This document shows positions 47,921 to 60,738 of a stretch of 64,000 nt of DNA, piece by piece; position 1 is the stretch's first letter; the number at the start of each line of letters is the position of its first letter. The notes below the pieces were generated by a model. That model was given only the letters and a program-made list of their open reading frames with translations. It searched no databases and had not been told where the DNA came from. The stretch comes from Manihot esculenta (Eukaryota; Streptophyta; Magnoliopsida; Malpighiales; Euphorbiaceae): positions 1,984,611 through 2,048,610 of the forward strand of contig NC_035177.2 in the NCBI RefSeq assembly GCF_001659605.2, written 5' to 3'. The position numbers and the translations under genes were made by a program.

Positions 47921-50178
47921 ATTCTATTCTTTATTAATCATAATAATACCTTCATCTGGAAATGTTGTTTCTACAACAATATCATGACAAGGAGATGATT
48001 GAACTATTTTCATTGCTTAACCCAGTGAATTTCATTCATTTCCTTCCTAGGATAAGTACATGGGTTTTGCTTCTAGATCTTATTAAAAACTTTCTTAAAA
48101 ATCTTATATTTCATTTTATTTGTCCTTCTCACGACCACTCTTTTCATTGAGAAAACTTGAATCTCAACAGCTAGAGTACCAATTCGAGTAAGCAAAGTAA
48201 GGGCTTTGGTTTGGTCCAAAGTTCTCCAAAAGTTTATTCCTAATGATTTGCTATAAGCAAGATAGCTTCATAAATCTCTTGATTGGTTTGTTACATGCTG
48301 TAAGCATAGGGAGTTTCAACCTCACTTCTTTCCACATTATGAGGTGGGTTAGGGAATTTCGAGTTGCTATTTGTACTTCATATTTCTTCAAAATATGTTC
48401 AATATCCTCTAAACTGAGGGTATACATTATTCAATGATAGTGGAAAACCAAACCAGATAGATAAAATTCGACTACTTTGGCAAAAGGTTTTATTTTCTAC
48501 TAAGTTTGGGTACCCAAAATATGGTAAAAGAGTTATTTGGTTTCTAATAATTAATATAGAAACATAAATTTTATAAATAATTATAAATGACAAAATTACA
48601 ATTTTTTATGAATGATTCAAATAAGTGAGTAGCTAAATTTAGATGTTGGTCGTATTAGGATTGACCTGTTTTGGTTATTAGTTATTGGGTGTTAACAGTC
48701 AAAAAAATTTTTCAGTAAAAAGAAATGTTTGAAATTTTGATTGGTTAACCAAATATTTACCCCTACTTGTGAAAATACAGCAAAAATATAGTAGATATAC
48801 TTCTGAAATTTTGATTTGTTAACCACATGCAAGAGCATCATTAGTCATAAAATGGTAAGAAAAACACATATGGGAATATAGCAGATTCAGTATTGATGCA
48901 GAAGCAGCATCATACAGACAGAGAAAAGGGAAAAAGAGAAAGAAGGAAACAATCTAAACAACGAAAGAGGAAATAATATGGTCCAAATTATAAGTACCTC
49001 GAGAGCTTTGAATTTTAGAACCTTTTATTAGCCTCTTCCAAGTGGCAAATCATCTTCTTTGGTATCAACATCCCTTCTTATGATTTCATTCCAAAGATCC
49101 ACGCCATAAGCTTATTGTTCTTCTCACCTCCCAAGTGAGGATTGGCATATGCTAAGAGAAAGAACAAATATGGATTTCAAAATCTAACAGCAATTGAAAT
49201 GCAATGTGAAAGAGTCAAGGAAAGGGTCTTCTAACAACCAATAATAATGGGAAATGAACTCAGTTAATAAGTTATGGTGTGAAGCACACCTGATCAATGA
49301 ATGAGCAATTTTTCCTTCACTGCAATGACTGAAGGATACTTATAAGTGTCTAATTTCATATAAAAAATAAAGCTGTAATCCAAAAAGCAGATGCATAGTA
49401 TTAGAACATTACTACATGGACCCAAAAAAAGAGCAATAATATAAAACATCAGGTGGTATTAGACAAGGGTGTTCATTGATCTTTGGTTGTAACTGAACTG
49501 AATCACACTGAAAAAACCAAAAATCAAAAAAGAATAAATAAATATATGTATATAAACGAACTGAACTGATTTAGTGAAGGAAGAAAACCAAACTGAAATA
49601 TTTGATTCAGCAGGCTGCTTTTAAGAACCATGTATCCGTTACAGAAATAAGTGACTTGCTTTGTCCATTAGAGCAACCTCAACCTGATTGAAGGCACATG
49701 TAACCAAGTTAGGAGATAAAATTGGGGGATGTGCAGGAACACAGATTTTTTGGGAAGTACCTTAAGCTTGTAGATGCAGTGAATCAATGCTGCACCAAAG
49801 GATGCACAACCACATTATTTGAGATAAAGTCCAATCCTAAAGAAGCAAAACATGAAACATATATATGAAAGAAGATAAAAAAATAAAAGGCTAAGAAAAA
49901 GGTCATAAATAAATTAGATACAAACCTCTGAAATTCAATGATAGTACTTGAATTTAAAAGAGAAGATGCGCAAACAATCTCCAAAAGCAACGATCAGCTT
50001 TCCTAAGAAAAAAAATTCAAACAAAACATAAATCAAGCATATCAAACTTGAAACCTTCAGAACATGAATGATTCAGACTTTATTTTTACTAACATTTTTG
50101 TTTGAATAAGCTTTCATCACAAAAAAATATGTACCTATTTCAGAGACAAAAAAATCCACTTACAGACTAAGAATCCAA
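47921..50178. other. Intergenic region downstream of the PPR gene
   Basis: AT-rich with frequent stops in all frames. Some of 49000-50178 could be 3' UTR or intron of a neighbouring transcript, but no coding domain was seen. CCAAAAATC/GAACTGAACTGA motifs at 49480-49600 weakly resemble a hAT relic. Confidence 0.5.
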
Positions 50179-52695
50179 CTATTTCAGAGATTCTTGATTT
50201 GTGATTGCTGAGGGCTTATGCAACCCATCAGCTAATGTAGTATATGTAACTTTATCCAAAGGTAATCCTCTGGAGGACACTTGATCGCATACTTTAAAAG
50301 CTTCCTCAACTTTCACTTCCTTAGAAAACCCATTTGTAAGGGCATTGTAGGTGATGGCATCTGGGACAATTCCTTTTTCAGCCATCTCTCCCAAAAGCTT
50401 ATATGCTTCTTTCATATTTCCCAATTTGTAATGCCCATCTATCATGATAGTATAAGTAATCTTATTAGGATGTATCTTATGTAAAGACATTTCCTGTAAG
50501 ACACCATCAACTTTATCCATCTGCCCTAGCCTACAATAACCGCCAATAAGTGCAGTGTAGCAGACAATATTAGGCAATAAGCCCTCCTTCCTCATCTCAT
50601 CAAGAAGGTTATTTGCATTGTCGACAAGGCCGATATTGCAAAGCCCATGTATGAGGGAAGAATATGTGGCAGAAGTTAATGGTATGCCTCCACTTCTCAT
50701 GTCATCACGAAGTCTGAAAGCTTCAATCATATTTCCACATTTACAATATGCACTTATTAGTGTATTGTAAACAACAGAATTTGGCAGCATTTTCATAGTA
50801 ACCATCTCTTTGAACAGTTCTTCACCCTCTTCAACTCTGTTGGCTCTACAGTATCCATCTATCATGACCCCATATGTATAAACATTTGGAACATGACCAT
50901 TTCTTTTGCATTCATCCCAAAGCATACCAGCTTCTTCTATTTTGCCCTTATTACAAAGCCCATGTAGTAGCAGATTGTAGGTATATAGGTCTGGTTCAAT
51001 TCCTTGTTTTGCCATCACTTCCTTAAGTTTAAAACCTTCCTCGACTTTGCCTTCCCTGCAACATCCTAATATGAGTGTATTATATGAAATTTTGTCCAAT
51101 TTCAAACCCCTATCCACCATTTCCTTAAGAAGCTTGGCAGCTTCTCGCAAGTTACCAGCTTCACATAACCCATGTATAAGAGCATTTGAGGTCGCTAAAT
51201 TGGCTGCAAAACCCTTTTCCAATAGTTCAAACCAAAATTCAACAGCATCTGATTGCTTACCATTCTTGCATAGCCCGGAAACCAACGTGGTCAGTAAACC
51301 ATCATTAGGCTTTAAATTTCTTAACAGCATCTTCCTAGTGCACTTTAGAGCAGAATCAAACCTAGACTTTAAACATAACCCATGAATAACTGAAGTAAAC
51401 ACACCCTGATTTATTACTAAACCTCTTGATAGCATTTCCTCCAAAACATACTCAGCATTTTCCATTTGATTACTCTTGCAAAAGCCTTGTATGATTGAAT
51501 TGTAAGTAACTGAATTGGGACTTATTCCCTTAGATACCATATTATCTCTTATTATTTTTAGTGCCTCATAAATATGACCCGTCCTACAATATCCATCAAT
51601 CAATGTGTTATACAAAACAATATTTGACACGAAACCTCTGTCTGTCATTTCCTTCAGAATACAGTTAGCTTCATCAAATCTCTCCAACTTAACCAAACCA
51701 TTAACGAGAATGCTATAAGTTATAAGACTTGAGTTCACTCCCTCTTTTACCATCTTTTCTTTAAACTGAAATGCCTCATCTAATCTTCCATTCTTGCACA
51801 GACCATGTATAATATTGTTATATGTAACAACATTTGGAGCAATACCCATTTTTTCCATTTTAATAAACAACCCAATGGCATCCTCCATTCTGCCTCCCAT
51901 GCAAAAAGAATTAACCATAGTACTAAACAAGTAAACATCGGGAGTGACACCACCACGACAAATCATATCAAACACCTCATAGCTCTTCTTTAACTCATTC
52001 GCTTTCACTAAAGAACTCAACAAAAGATTGCAAGTCTTCAAAGATGGAAACAAACCCTTGCTCGCTAATAAACTAAACACGTCAACAGCAACACCAAAAC
52101 CCAGATGTTTAAATTGTGTGCTATAAACATGAAATAATAAATCAACTACTTTAACTGAAATGACCAGCTCAAACCCTGAATTCAGTTCCGCAATTGCCAT
52201 AGCGATCTCAAAGTGTCTCCTCTGATAGTCGTTGGCAAACAAAACTGGCAGTTTCCCATCAATCAAACGGATGAAAAGCAATCTCGCCGGCGATAAAAGA
52301 TTGGAAAAAACTAGCAATCGGATCAAAAGGCAATAAGAACGTACTGTGAAACGATACTGGCAAGTATCAGATGCAAATTGAAAGAACTTTAAAGCGGTTT
52401 TGGGATTCACATTCGATTCAATAGCAAAGAAACAACGATCGAACTCATGAGGACACAAATGAGGCAGGAGTTGTCTACATTTAGAAGAATCAAAAGATGA
52501 ATTAGACAGAATAGAAAATACACACTTAACTAAACTCTGATTTGAAGCTTGTTGTTGGGTCTGGGAATGCGATGAAGGCTCTTGAGTATGCATTTGAGGT
52601 GGTTGTTCGATTGAAGACGTCACAAATGTTAAGGGGCGAGTTATGGGATGATAAACAAAGGTGGGTTTGATGAAAGTGAGCCTTCTCAAATCCAT
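50179..52695 (-). CDS. P-class pentatricopeptide-repeat protein
   Basis: 838 residues, one exon. The N-terminus (1-~50: MDLRRLTFIK, rich in Ser/Thr/Gln, few acidic residues) looks like an organelle transit peptide. From about residue 218 to the end there are roughly 17 tandem 35-residue PPR motifs with the typical VTYNTLI.GLCK.G...EA..L..EM...G pattern, and no E, DYW or SMR domain, hence P class. Such proteins bind single-stranded RNA in plastids or mitochondria and affect processing, stability or translation. Overall layout resembles Arabidopsis At4g19440, from memory and unverified. Start at 52695 gives the transit-like leader; stop TAG at 50179-50181. No breaks seen. Confidence 0.93.
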   Translation of the reverse strand: MDLRRLTFIKPTFVYHPITRPLTFVTSSIEQPPQMHTQEPSSHSQTQQQASNQSLVKCVFSILSNSSFDSSKCRQLLPHLCPHEFDRCFFAIESNVNPKTALKFFQFASDTCQYRFTVRSYCLLIRLLVFSNLLSPARLLFIRLIDGKLPVLFANDYQRRHFEIAMAIAELNSGFELVISVKVVDLLFHVYSTQFKHLGFGVAVDVFSLLASKGLFPSLKTCNLLLSSLVKANELKKSYEVFDMICRGGVTPDVYLFSTMVNSFCMGGRMEDAIGLFIKMEKMGIAPNVVTYNNIIHGLCKNGRLDEAFQFKEKMVKEGVNSSLITYSILVNGLVKLERFDEANCILKEMTDRGFVSNIVLYNTLIDGYCRTGHIYEALKIIRDNMVSKGISPNSVTYNSIIQGFCKSNQMENAEYVLEEMLSRGLVINQGVFTSVIHGLCLKSRFDSALKCTRKMLLRNLKPNDGLLTTLVSGLCKNGKQSDAVEFWFELLEKGFAANLATSNALIHGLCEAGNLREAAKLLKEMVDRGLKLDKISYNTLILGCCREGKVEEGFKLKEVMAKQGIEPDLYTYNLLLHGLCNKGKIEEAGMLWDECKRNGHVPNVYTYGVMIDGYCRANRVEEGEELFKEMVTMKMLPNSVVYNTLISAYCKCGNMIEAFRLRDDMRSGGIPLTSATYSSLIHGLCNIGLVDNANNLLDEMRKEGLLPNIVCYTALIGGYCRLGQMDKVDGVLQEMSLHKIHPNKITYTIMIDGHYKLGNMKEAYKLLGEMAEKGIVPDAITYNALTNGFSKEVKVEEAFKVCDQVSSRGLPLDKVTYTTLADGLHKPSAITNQESLK

Positions 52696-54476
52696 TAAAG
52701 CTCAATATGACGAGGAGAAAGTGGAGGAGGCCTTTTTTATAGGAAAACTTTAGCGTATTGAAGAGGTTCAAAGTGCAAGAGAAGAAGCCATGAAGGGTTG
52801 ATTTGTTGAGAGGAGGAGAAAGAGCCACGATATATAAGTTTATTTGAAAAGAACGTTTGTGAAGAGGAGAGCGGAAGCTTGCATCAGTGTTCACCAAGGG
52901 TTCCCTCTCTAGGCAGCCATGGATGATTGGCTTATGCCGCCAGAGAGCCAAAGGGCGAAATTGAAAAACCAGGGTTAAGGCAAGAAGACAGAGAGAAGCC
53001 ATAGATATTGGGCCAAGAATCTGGTTGGTTTTGGGCCTATTTCTGTTTAAGGGTATTTAAAAGAGCCACGTGGTTTTAGCCCATTGAAGTATTGACTTGT
53101 TTGATATTTGCTTTTGAGATGCTCCTTCCAGGAAAAAAAAATAAAAAATAAAAAAACTCATAGCAAGTTCACTTATAAAAAAGGGTTTATTATTTTTAAA
53201 AAATTTATAAAAATAATGTAATATTATATTATCCAATTTATTAAAAGATTATAATATAATATTAAATAAGTTTACTAATGATAATTAATTTTAAAATGAA
53301 CTATTAACCAATATATTTAAATCTTAAATAATTGAGATGAATATTGTCAATAAATTCACATTAAATTTGAAATGAAAATAATAAAATCTTATCTATTAAT
53401 AGAATAAAATTTAAACTCAAAAAGAAACCCAATTAACCAATCAAATTAACGATTGTAAAATAATAATAGATAATTATGTTATTTTTTAAATTAATCAAAA
53501 TTAAAAGAAGAACATGTAATTATCTAATATAACAAAGAGTGTTTAAGCTATTCCTAATGTTTTTCTCCCACCCCACTTTTATATATAATATAAGTTAGCA
53601 TAATATATTTATTATTTTTTAAAAGTAGGTACATTTATTATTAAAATGACTAAAAATATAAAATTATTCTCGAATTTTTGGGTTTTCGGCCAGTTGCTTT
53701 GGAGAAGAGGGTTTTTAGCATTCTCCCTTATCAATTCTCGGGTTTTCAGCTACTCTTACTGGTTCTTGGCTTTTCGGTCGGTTGCTTTGGAGGGGAGGGT
53801 TTTTGGCATTTGTACCTAAGATGTGCCACTTCGAGTTTTCAAGTTCTTACACTAAGGGAGGCTTGGAAGCTTCAGGTTTTCGGCATTTTGTGAGAGGGGG
53901 TGTTTGGCTCTCAAAGTTTGAAAGGGTATTCAACTTTCTTAGAAGCAAATGGATCTCTCATTGTTCGACTTGGATGTGGCTGATGAATAGCACTAGAATC
54001 CTCTCTTACTACTACCACATTCGGATTAGTTTGCCTTATGCTCCTTAGCTTTTTGAATTCGGATTAGCTTCCTCAGTTAACCAAAGAAGACATTGTGGAT
54101 ATAGCCCTTATTTTTAAATTCCTAAGATGTTCAAGGGGTACCTTTGTGGCGAGGGACAGATGGTTGATGGCATGGTAACAAAGTGCATATGTATATATGT
54201 ATAATAGTGTATGTGGAGCAGTTGAAAGGGGGACTACACTTTCCCTTGGATTATTTTATAATGGTGGTGTTGTCCCTCTTTCGTACCAGTATAGCTCATA
54301 TTTATTCCAACGGTTGGAGGATTTTGATTTCATTCATTTTCCTTTACCGGCTCTATGGTATAACACTATATGCTCATGTCGTTGCTTCAATGTATGCCTT
54401 ATCGCATAGGGGGACTGAAGCTTTTTATTACTTTTTTCTTAAAAAATGAAGAGGTCTCTTTGATGGTTTCCTTCAA
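52696..54476. other. PPR upstream region and AT-rich spacer
   Basis: 52696-53050 would carry the PPR promoter and 5' UTR on the minus strand; I could not choose a TATA box with confidence. 53100-53650 is AT-rich. 53680-53815 has an internal duplication, TTGCTTTGGAGAAGAGGG/TTGCTTTGGAGGGGAGGG, about 95 bp apart. No protein domain was recognised. Confidence 0.5.
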
Positions 54477-56789
54477 TGTAATACCCGGCTAGACTCCGGT
54501 ATCGGAATTCCTACCGTCCGGTGGAATCTCGGATGTCGGAAGCCTATAGTAGGGTAGAACCATGTTTTCATAAAATGTTTTAAGGTTTTGATGATTTTAA
54601 GTAAAGAGGAAATGAGTTTTTGCATAAAAACAACCTTGGAGGAAAACTCAGGTTCGGCAGCCGAACCTCAAGTTCGGCCGCCGAACATGCATGCCTTCGG
54701 GAGCGCCTTTAGGCCCCCGAAAGCATAAGTGAGGAAAGTCCAGGTTCGGCCGCCGAACCTCAAGTTCGGCCGCCGAACCTGGCATGCATGCGGAGGCACG
54801 TTCGGCCCCCGAACGTGGCCTGGCCAGCCACTATAAAAGGGTCCCTTAGCCGAAAATGGGCGAGCTTTTTCCCCATTTCCGGCCAAGGTGAGTTCTCCGC
54901 CACCCCTCACCGATCTTGAGTCTTTTCCTTCAGATCTTTCGAGTTTTTCACTAGTTTTCATCTTGTTTTGAAGATTTCCGAGTTTTGTGAAAGTTTTGGA
55001 GCTTTGAGGTTCAAGAACTCAAATCTCTTCCAACTTCAAGTTAGATCGCCTCTACCCTCGATCTTCAAGAGGTAAGAGTCGATCTCTAGCTTACTTTATG
55101 TTTTAAGCAAATTTTATGCAAGTTCATGGGGTAGAAAATGCATGTGTAGCTTATGTTGAGCTTATGGGTTTTTGATGTGATTTTGAACAATGTGGCTTGC
55201 AAATGTATGTTTGATGTGTTTTAGATGGGGTTTTAGTTAGTTGATGCTCCTAGGAACTTGTATGCTTGTGTATGAGTGTTGTAGAATAGGTTTATGCATG
55301 TTTGGATGAGAGTGGAGGCATAAATGCCTAAGGGAGCTGAGTTTCTGCCATTCTGGGAGAAACCAGGTTCGACAGCCGAAGGAACTTTCGGCCGCCGAAT
55401 GTGCTTGTGGAGGCAGCCTTCGGCTGCCGAAGCTTGCCCCTGAAAGGAGACTTTCGTCTTTGTCTGGGAGTTTCGGCCGCCGAAAGTGCCGCCGAACATG
55501 CATGAGTTTCGCCTTTGTCTGGGAGTTTCGGCCGCCGAAGGTGCCGCCGAACCTGCCTGACTTTCGGCTCTGGAGGGACTTTCGGCCGCCGAACCTGCCG
55601 CCGAAAGTGCCCTGTCCAGCCCTTTCTTGCATGTTTTTCTATGATTATTCCATGATGTTTTAGGGGGTTTTTGGGGAATAGTTTAGAGTTATGTTCATGT
55701 ATGTTTGGTCCCTCATTTGAGTCCACCTGTGTAGGTTCGGACCCGAGGAACCGAGGACCCCAGCAGTGAGTCTGTTGCCCCAGTGTCTGGTCAGAGCTAT
55801 CCAGAGGTGAGTGGAATAACCCTTTATGTTTTTAAGCAAATCAATTGCAAGGATTGAGCATGATCATGCATCATGAATGCCATGTGATGAATTAGGTTGC
55901 TTGCATTAGAATTCACGAATATGTTGCATTGCATATTTTAAATGTTGATGTGGATGAATGTTGGATGATCCATAGCCCTCGATCTATGATATGATGATGT
56001 GATATGTACGGTACAGAAAGTAAGACCAGTGGGACCCATTCTACGTTCGCTGGCACTATGTAAGGGAAAGACCAGGACCCATTCTACGTTCTGGCACAGT
56101 TGGACACTGTTATGTTATGATATGTAAGGGAAAGACCAGGACCCATTCTACGTTCTGGCACAGTTGGACCATGTAGAGGGCTATTGGTGACAGGTTCATC
56201 CTTGATGTGATTAGCTGTGATGTGATGCATTCCATGTTATCATATGTTTTTAAATGTGTTATTATTCTGCTCACTGGGCTCTAGTAGCTCACCCCTCTCC
56301 CAAATTTCCCCAGGATTGCAGGTACAGGGTAGACCAGGAGGTTTACAAGAGTAATGAAGTCTGGTATATGTAATAGATAGTGTGGACATGATAAATGTAT
56401 TAATGTTATGTAAAAGTACAGTTCCAGTCATGTAATGATATTAAGGATAGAGATTGTGCTTGACTTTATGTATGAGGTATCCCTTTTAATACATGATCAA
56501 AGATGTTTTATAATGGTCATGTAAGCCAACTCATCTTATGATGTATCGCCCATTGGGGCATTGATGGGATCCCACAGAGGGGTCATGATTATGATTAAGG
56601 CTATGTACAGTGCATGCTCAGGTTGAGTTGGGTGTATGAAAGAAAAGTTTTAAATTTTATGTATGTTGTTGATCATGTATGGGATTAAACAGGTTTTCAG
56701 GATGTATGTCAGGCTTGCTACGGGTCTTGGCGGCCTTAAGCCGACCCGGATCCTAGCGCCGGTAGCGGTCCGATTTTCGGGTAGTTACA
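54477..56789 (+). mobile_element. Solo LTR of the C subfamily with perfect target duplication
   Basis: 2313 bp from TGTAATACCC to GTAGTTACA, flanked by TTCAA at 54472-54476 and 56790-56794. No gag-pol is attached, so it arose by LTR-LTR recombination. It fixes the family's boundaries (TG...CA) and 5-bp duplication. It carries quasi-palindromes (about 54650-54780 and 55370-55610), TATA box 54832-54839 and donor-like GT at 54888, 55072 and 55807. Confidence 0.94.
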
Positions 56790-57119
56790 TTCAATGTCTC
56801 AAGAATTGAATGTCGAAATTCTTTATGTTAAGGCATCCTTCACGAGAAAGCTGGAGAGGCTTTCTTGAGAGTTAGACATTTCATTTGCAGAGGTTTAAAG
56901 GGACTCTTCAAATGACAGGGGATGGGTTTGGTGCTTATTTGTGCCTTTTGGCTATTGCATCCTCTCAAGGAAAACAACCATATCAACCCTTCATCCGAGC
57001 TAAGAAGAGGGCCCACTTAATTAATATCATTAGTCTTTCTCTAAAGGAGGTGATCATAGTACCATTCTACACTTTTGACTTCTATCCATTCTTCCTTCTT
57101 CTCAACTTCTAAGAGAACT

Positions 57120-59112
57120 TTGGGTGTGAGTTCTGCTATGAAGTCTGCCAATGCTTATGCCTTCAATGCTTGCCTAGTTACATATCTGATATCATATGCA
57201 CGCAACTAGACTGCCTATTCTATTAATCATTCAGCTATGTCAGGCTTGTGGAATAGTTTCTTAAGAGGATAGTTGTTTCTTACCTCAATTGTATGGGCCT
57301 CGAAGTAAGGTTGTAATTTTGTGGATGCTAGTAACACTACATAAGCCAATTTTTCAAAGGTTGGGTAATTATTTTTGACTCCTTTCAACACCTAAATGAT
57401 ATAATAGATGGAAAATTGTTCTCTCTTATGTTCTCGTACCAATGTTGAACTTATAGTCCTCGCAGTTACTGAAAGGTATAGGTACAATGTTTCTCCTTAT
57501 TTGGGTTTATGAAGAAGTGTTGGTGTGAAAAGAAAAAATTTCAGCTCCTCAAAGGCCTTTTGGCAACTTCTTCCTGTCAAAACTTCTTTTTAGCTTACAA
57601 AACTCGATCGAAAAGGAGGCATCTTTTTTATGGAATAAGATATGAATCTACCCAGTGTTGTTATTCTTCCATTCAGCCTTTGCACTTCCTTAATCATCCT
57701 TAGTGGTTGCATGTCTAGGATAGCTTTGATTTTTTTTTTTCGGATTAGCTTCAATTCCTCTTTCAGATTCCATGAAAGTAAGGAACTTTCTAGCTTTGAC
57801 ATCTTCTCAGAGTTGAGCTTCATTCTAGCTCGATCTAGGATGTCAAAAGCTGTTATAATATCTGGAATGGTCTTCTACTTTCTTGCTTTTGATGGTCATA
57901 TCATCGATGTATACTTCCACCGTCTTTTCTATGTGCTCTTTAAACAGTCTGTTTATTAAACGCTCGTATATTGCTCCAGCATTCTTGTGGCTGAAAGGCA
58001 TGAATTTGCAATAAAAGACTCCTTCGTCAGTGATAAAGGTTGTTTTTTCAGCAACGAGTGCATCCATCAAGATTTGGTAATATCCTATGATTGCATCTAC
58101 TAAGGAATAAACGATGTGTTCAATTGTTGCATCGACCAGTTTGTCAATGGAAGGAATGAGTTAGTGATCTTTCGGGCATATTCTATTTAAATCCGTGAAA
58201 TTGACGCATATCCTTCACTTCCCATTTGCTTTCTTAACTAATATCTCATTTGCTATACAAGTTGGGTATTGGACCTCTTAAATTAGGTTAGCTTCCTTTA
58301 GCTTCTATATTTCCTTAGGGATTACCCTTTGCCTTTCGGGTGCAAAATTTCTCTTCTTTTGTTTTACTGGTTTGTTAGAAGGATCAATATTGAGCTTATG
58401 AGTGATGATTGTGGGATCTATCCCTATTATGTCTACTGCTTTCCAAGCAAACGTGGATATGCGACTTTTGAGAGTTTCCAAGATCTTGGAGTGATTCTCC
58501 CCTTCAAATATTGAACCCAACCTGACCAGCTACCCTTTTTCCAATTCCACAATAGCGATCCCGTCTACCAGTTCTAGGGATGGGTAGAGAGGTCTGGCAG
58601 ATCTCATTTGTGGATTACTTGTAATATACTTGGGTCGATTTCTAGCTCCCTCTTACAACTTCTACAGATCTCATGGTTGGGAGTTTCAAGCACAGATACT
58701 CCATATTAATGATTACTCCATGGTTGTTAAAGATGGATTGTCCCAGTATCACATTATACGATAGAGGGATGTCAGCCACCGTAAACTCAGTATAAATCTC
58801 CCTTTTGTATTTCTCATCCCTTAAGAATATAGTCAGGTTTGTAATACCTATTATTGGCACTGATTTATCTCCCAATCCCATTAAGGGATAAAAAGCCCTT
58901 GAAAGGTTCTTTTTCTTGTCCAGACTCATCTTATCAAACTCTTCTAACATGATTAGATTTATGAAACTTCCCATTTCAATCAAAATTCGCTTCACCACGA
59001 ACCTGTTCACCCTTGTTGAGATCACTGAAGGGTCAGAATAAGAAGACGACATCTTATTTTCTACTTCTGACTTGAAGTTTATTAGATGTCGAGATAATGC
59101 CTCTACTGTCAT
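57120..59112 (-). pseudogene. Decayed Tat/Ogre-like Ty3/gypsy pol
   Basis: Minus-strand remnants in order: protease-like (59112-58642, SLDKKKNLSRAFYPLMGLGD, PLSYNVILGQ); RT N-terminal region (58520-58305, GIDPTIITHKLNIDPS, PVKQKKRNFAPERQ); RT core (58070-57843, MPFSHKNAGAIYERLINRLF, VEVYIDDM); RT C-terminal part (57823-57590, IKEVQRLNGRITTLGRFIS); RNase H (~57420-57120, NNYPTFEKLAY, ALADFIAEL). Multiple stops and frameshifts lie between. The protease catalytic stretch reads IEMGS where VDGGS is usual, so the Asp is lost. The wording of these motifs is typical of Tat/Ogre/Retand elements, unlike A-C. LTRs were not identified. Confidence 0.82.
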
Positions 59113-60215
59113 AATCTTTGCTTCTTTGTAAGCTTGCCTTCCCCTTGTCCATTCATCTCTATGGGGTTCAGCCCACCCACGATTATATTAATTTTTTCTA
59201 GAGTCTCAGCATCATCCTTCCTCCTTGTTCCTGTCCTTGTCCTAAGGAACGGTCCTAGTCTTTCTTCTTTCAAAATCTGCCCTTCCATCTTTCATTTGAC
59301 GGATGAACTTGTTTAAATCTCTTTTCTTCACAAGCTTCTCGATTTCATCCTTTAGATTGTTTGCTCTCGACAAAGTACTTATACTTATGTATCGAAGAAT
59401 AGCTTATGCTATTGAGCAGTATCAGGAAGCTGAAATTTGCAAGACTAATAGCACAATTGTAGACAGTGAAACTACAATTTTTATTTATGATGATACTGAA
59501 ATGGTTTCATGTAATGAAAAATAGCAAATTCTCATGACAAAGTGAAATGATTTTTTGTAATGAAAGTAGAAAAATTTTTCATGATGGATACTTAACAAGC
59601 TCGTTAGAAAGGAATAAAACAACAAATATGAGACTTGCTCCAATTTTTTAAGGAACTATTGGCAAATAGGAAGAATTCGAACTTGCAGTTCCTTTCACCA
59701 AACTAGAAGGAGATGAAAAAAAATAATGGAGCTTTGGAAATTTGGGGTAAGAGATAATAAATTTAGGATTTTAAATTGAATTGTACCAACTTTTAAATAT
59801 TTAATTAAATTGAAAAACAGTGAAAAATTCTATTGGATAAAATAATTCAAATATTTGAAAAAAATCACATTTGTACCATAAACTTTATTTCTAAAAAATA
59901 AAGCTAAAATTTTAAGATTAGTCATGATTTTAATCAATAGGCTAAATTGAATTTTAAAAAAATTAATGGTAACTTATAATATGCTCCTTGAAGTTTTATT
60001 TGATTTATAAATTAGTTCTTTAAAATAAAAAAATTTTATTTTAACTATGTCTATTAAATTTAACAATATCCTCTTTTTGTAATTATATTATCTTGTTGAA
60101 ATTAAATTATATATACTATTTTTTATTTTAATATTTGTTAATAAAATTTTGAAATATGTGAAATTTAGTTTAAAAAATTAAATTTTCATAATTCTTAAAT
60201 TATTAAAAAGGAAAT
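59113..60215. other. AT-rich spacer beside the gypsy relic
   Basis: 59113-59400 may be the gag side of the Tat-like relic but is too eroded to call. The remainder is AT-rich with stops in all frames; nothing recognised. Confidence 0.45.
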
Positions 60216-60738
60216 TATAACACTCACCTAAATTTTAGTATTGAAATCCTAAATTTTTTAATGGAATTTCCGTTAGAATCCAAAATCTCAATCGAGACTC
60301 TTAAGAAAGGATAAAATGAACTTTTTACAAATAAATTGAAGCATTAAAAAAAATAAAAGTTTTAACATTCGACTACTAAAGGTGAACATTTAGCTATTGA
60401 ATGTACTTATTACAACACACTTATAAAAGGCTACCAACTCAAAAGTGGGAAGTAATTTCTCTCCATTTTGGGCAGAGTGAGTTCTAGTTTTATTTCAAAT
60501 CCTTCTAATTTTAATAGCAGATTTCTTCACTTTTTTTTCTCAAAGAAAAACTTATTGTTTTGAAAGTCAAGCTTGGATTTGAAGTTTGGAAGCTCAACTC
60601 AAGAATATTCTAGTTTTGGGTTAGTTTTGAGAGCTCCTCTCTAATATTCTATAGTGATTTGCGTGCTTCAAAAGGTGAATTTTAGACTTTCAATTTTTTA
60701 TTTTACTACATAAAAAACTGAAAATTTTAGTTGCATAT
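60216..60738 (+). repeat. Eroded LTR, 5' part
   Basis: Aligns position by position with the start of the family LTR: TATAACACTCACCTAAATTT against TGTAATACCCGGCTAGACCC, then TTATAAAAGG (~60421), GAGTGAGTTC, and CTTCAAAAGGTGAA against CTTCAAGAGGTAAG. Most differences are C-to-T or G-to-A. It is interrupted at 60738 by another LTR and continues at 62564. Confidence 0.75.

Noticed and set aside
52730..52745. TATA box (CTATAAAAAAGG on the minus strand) for the PPR gene
   Set aside because: Only about 40 bp from the ATG, leaving almost no leader; a chance match is as likely.
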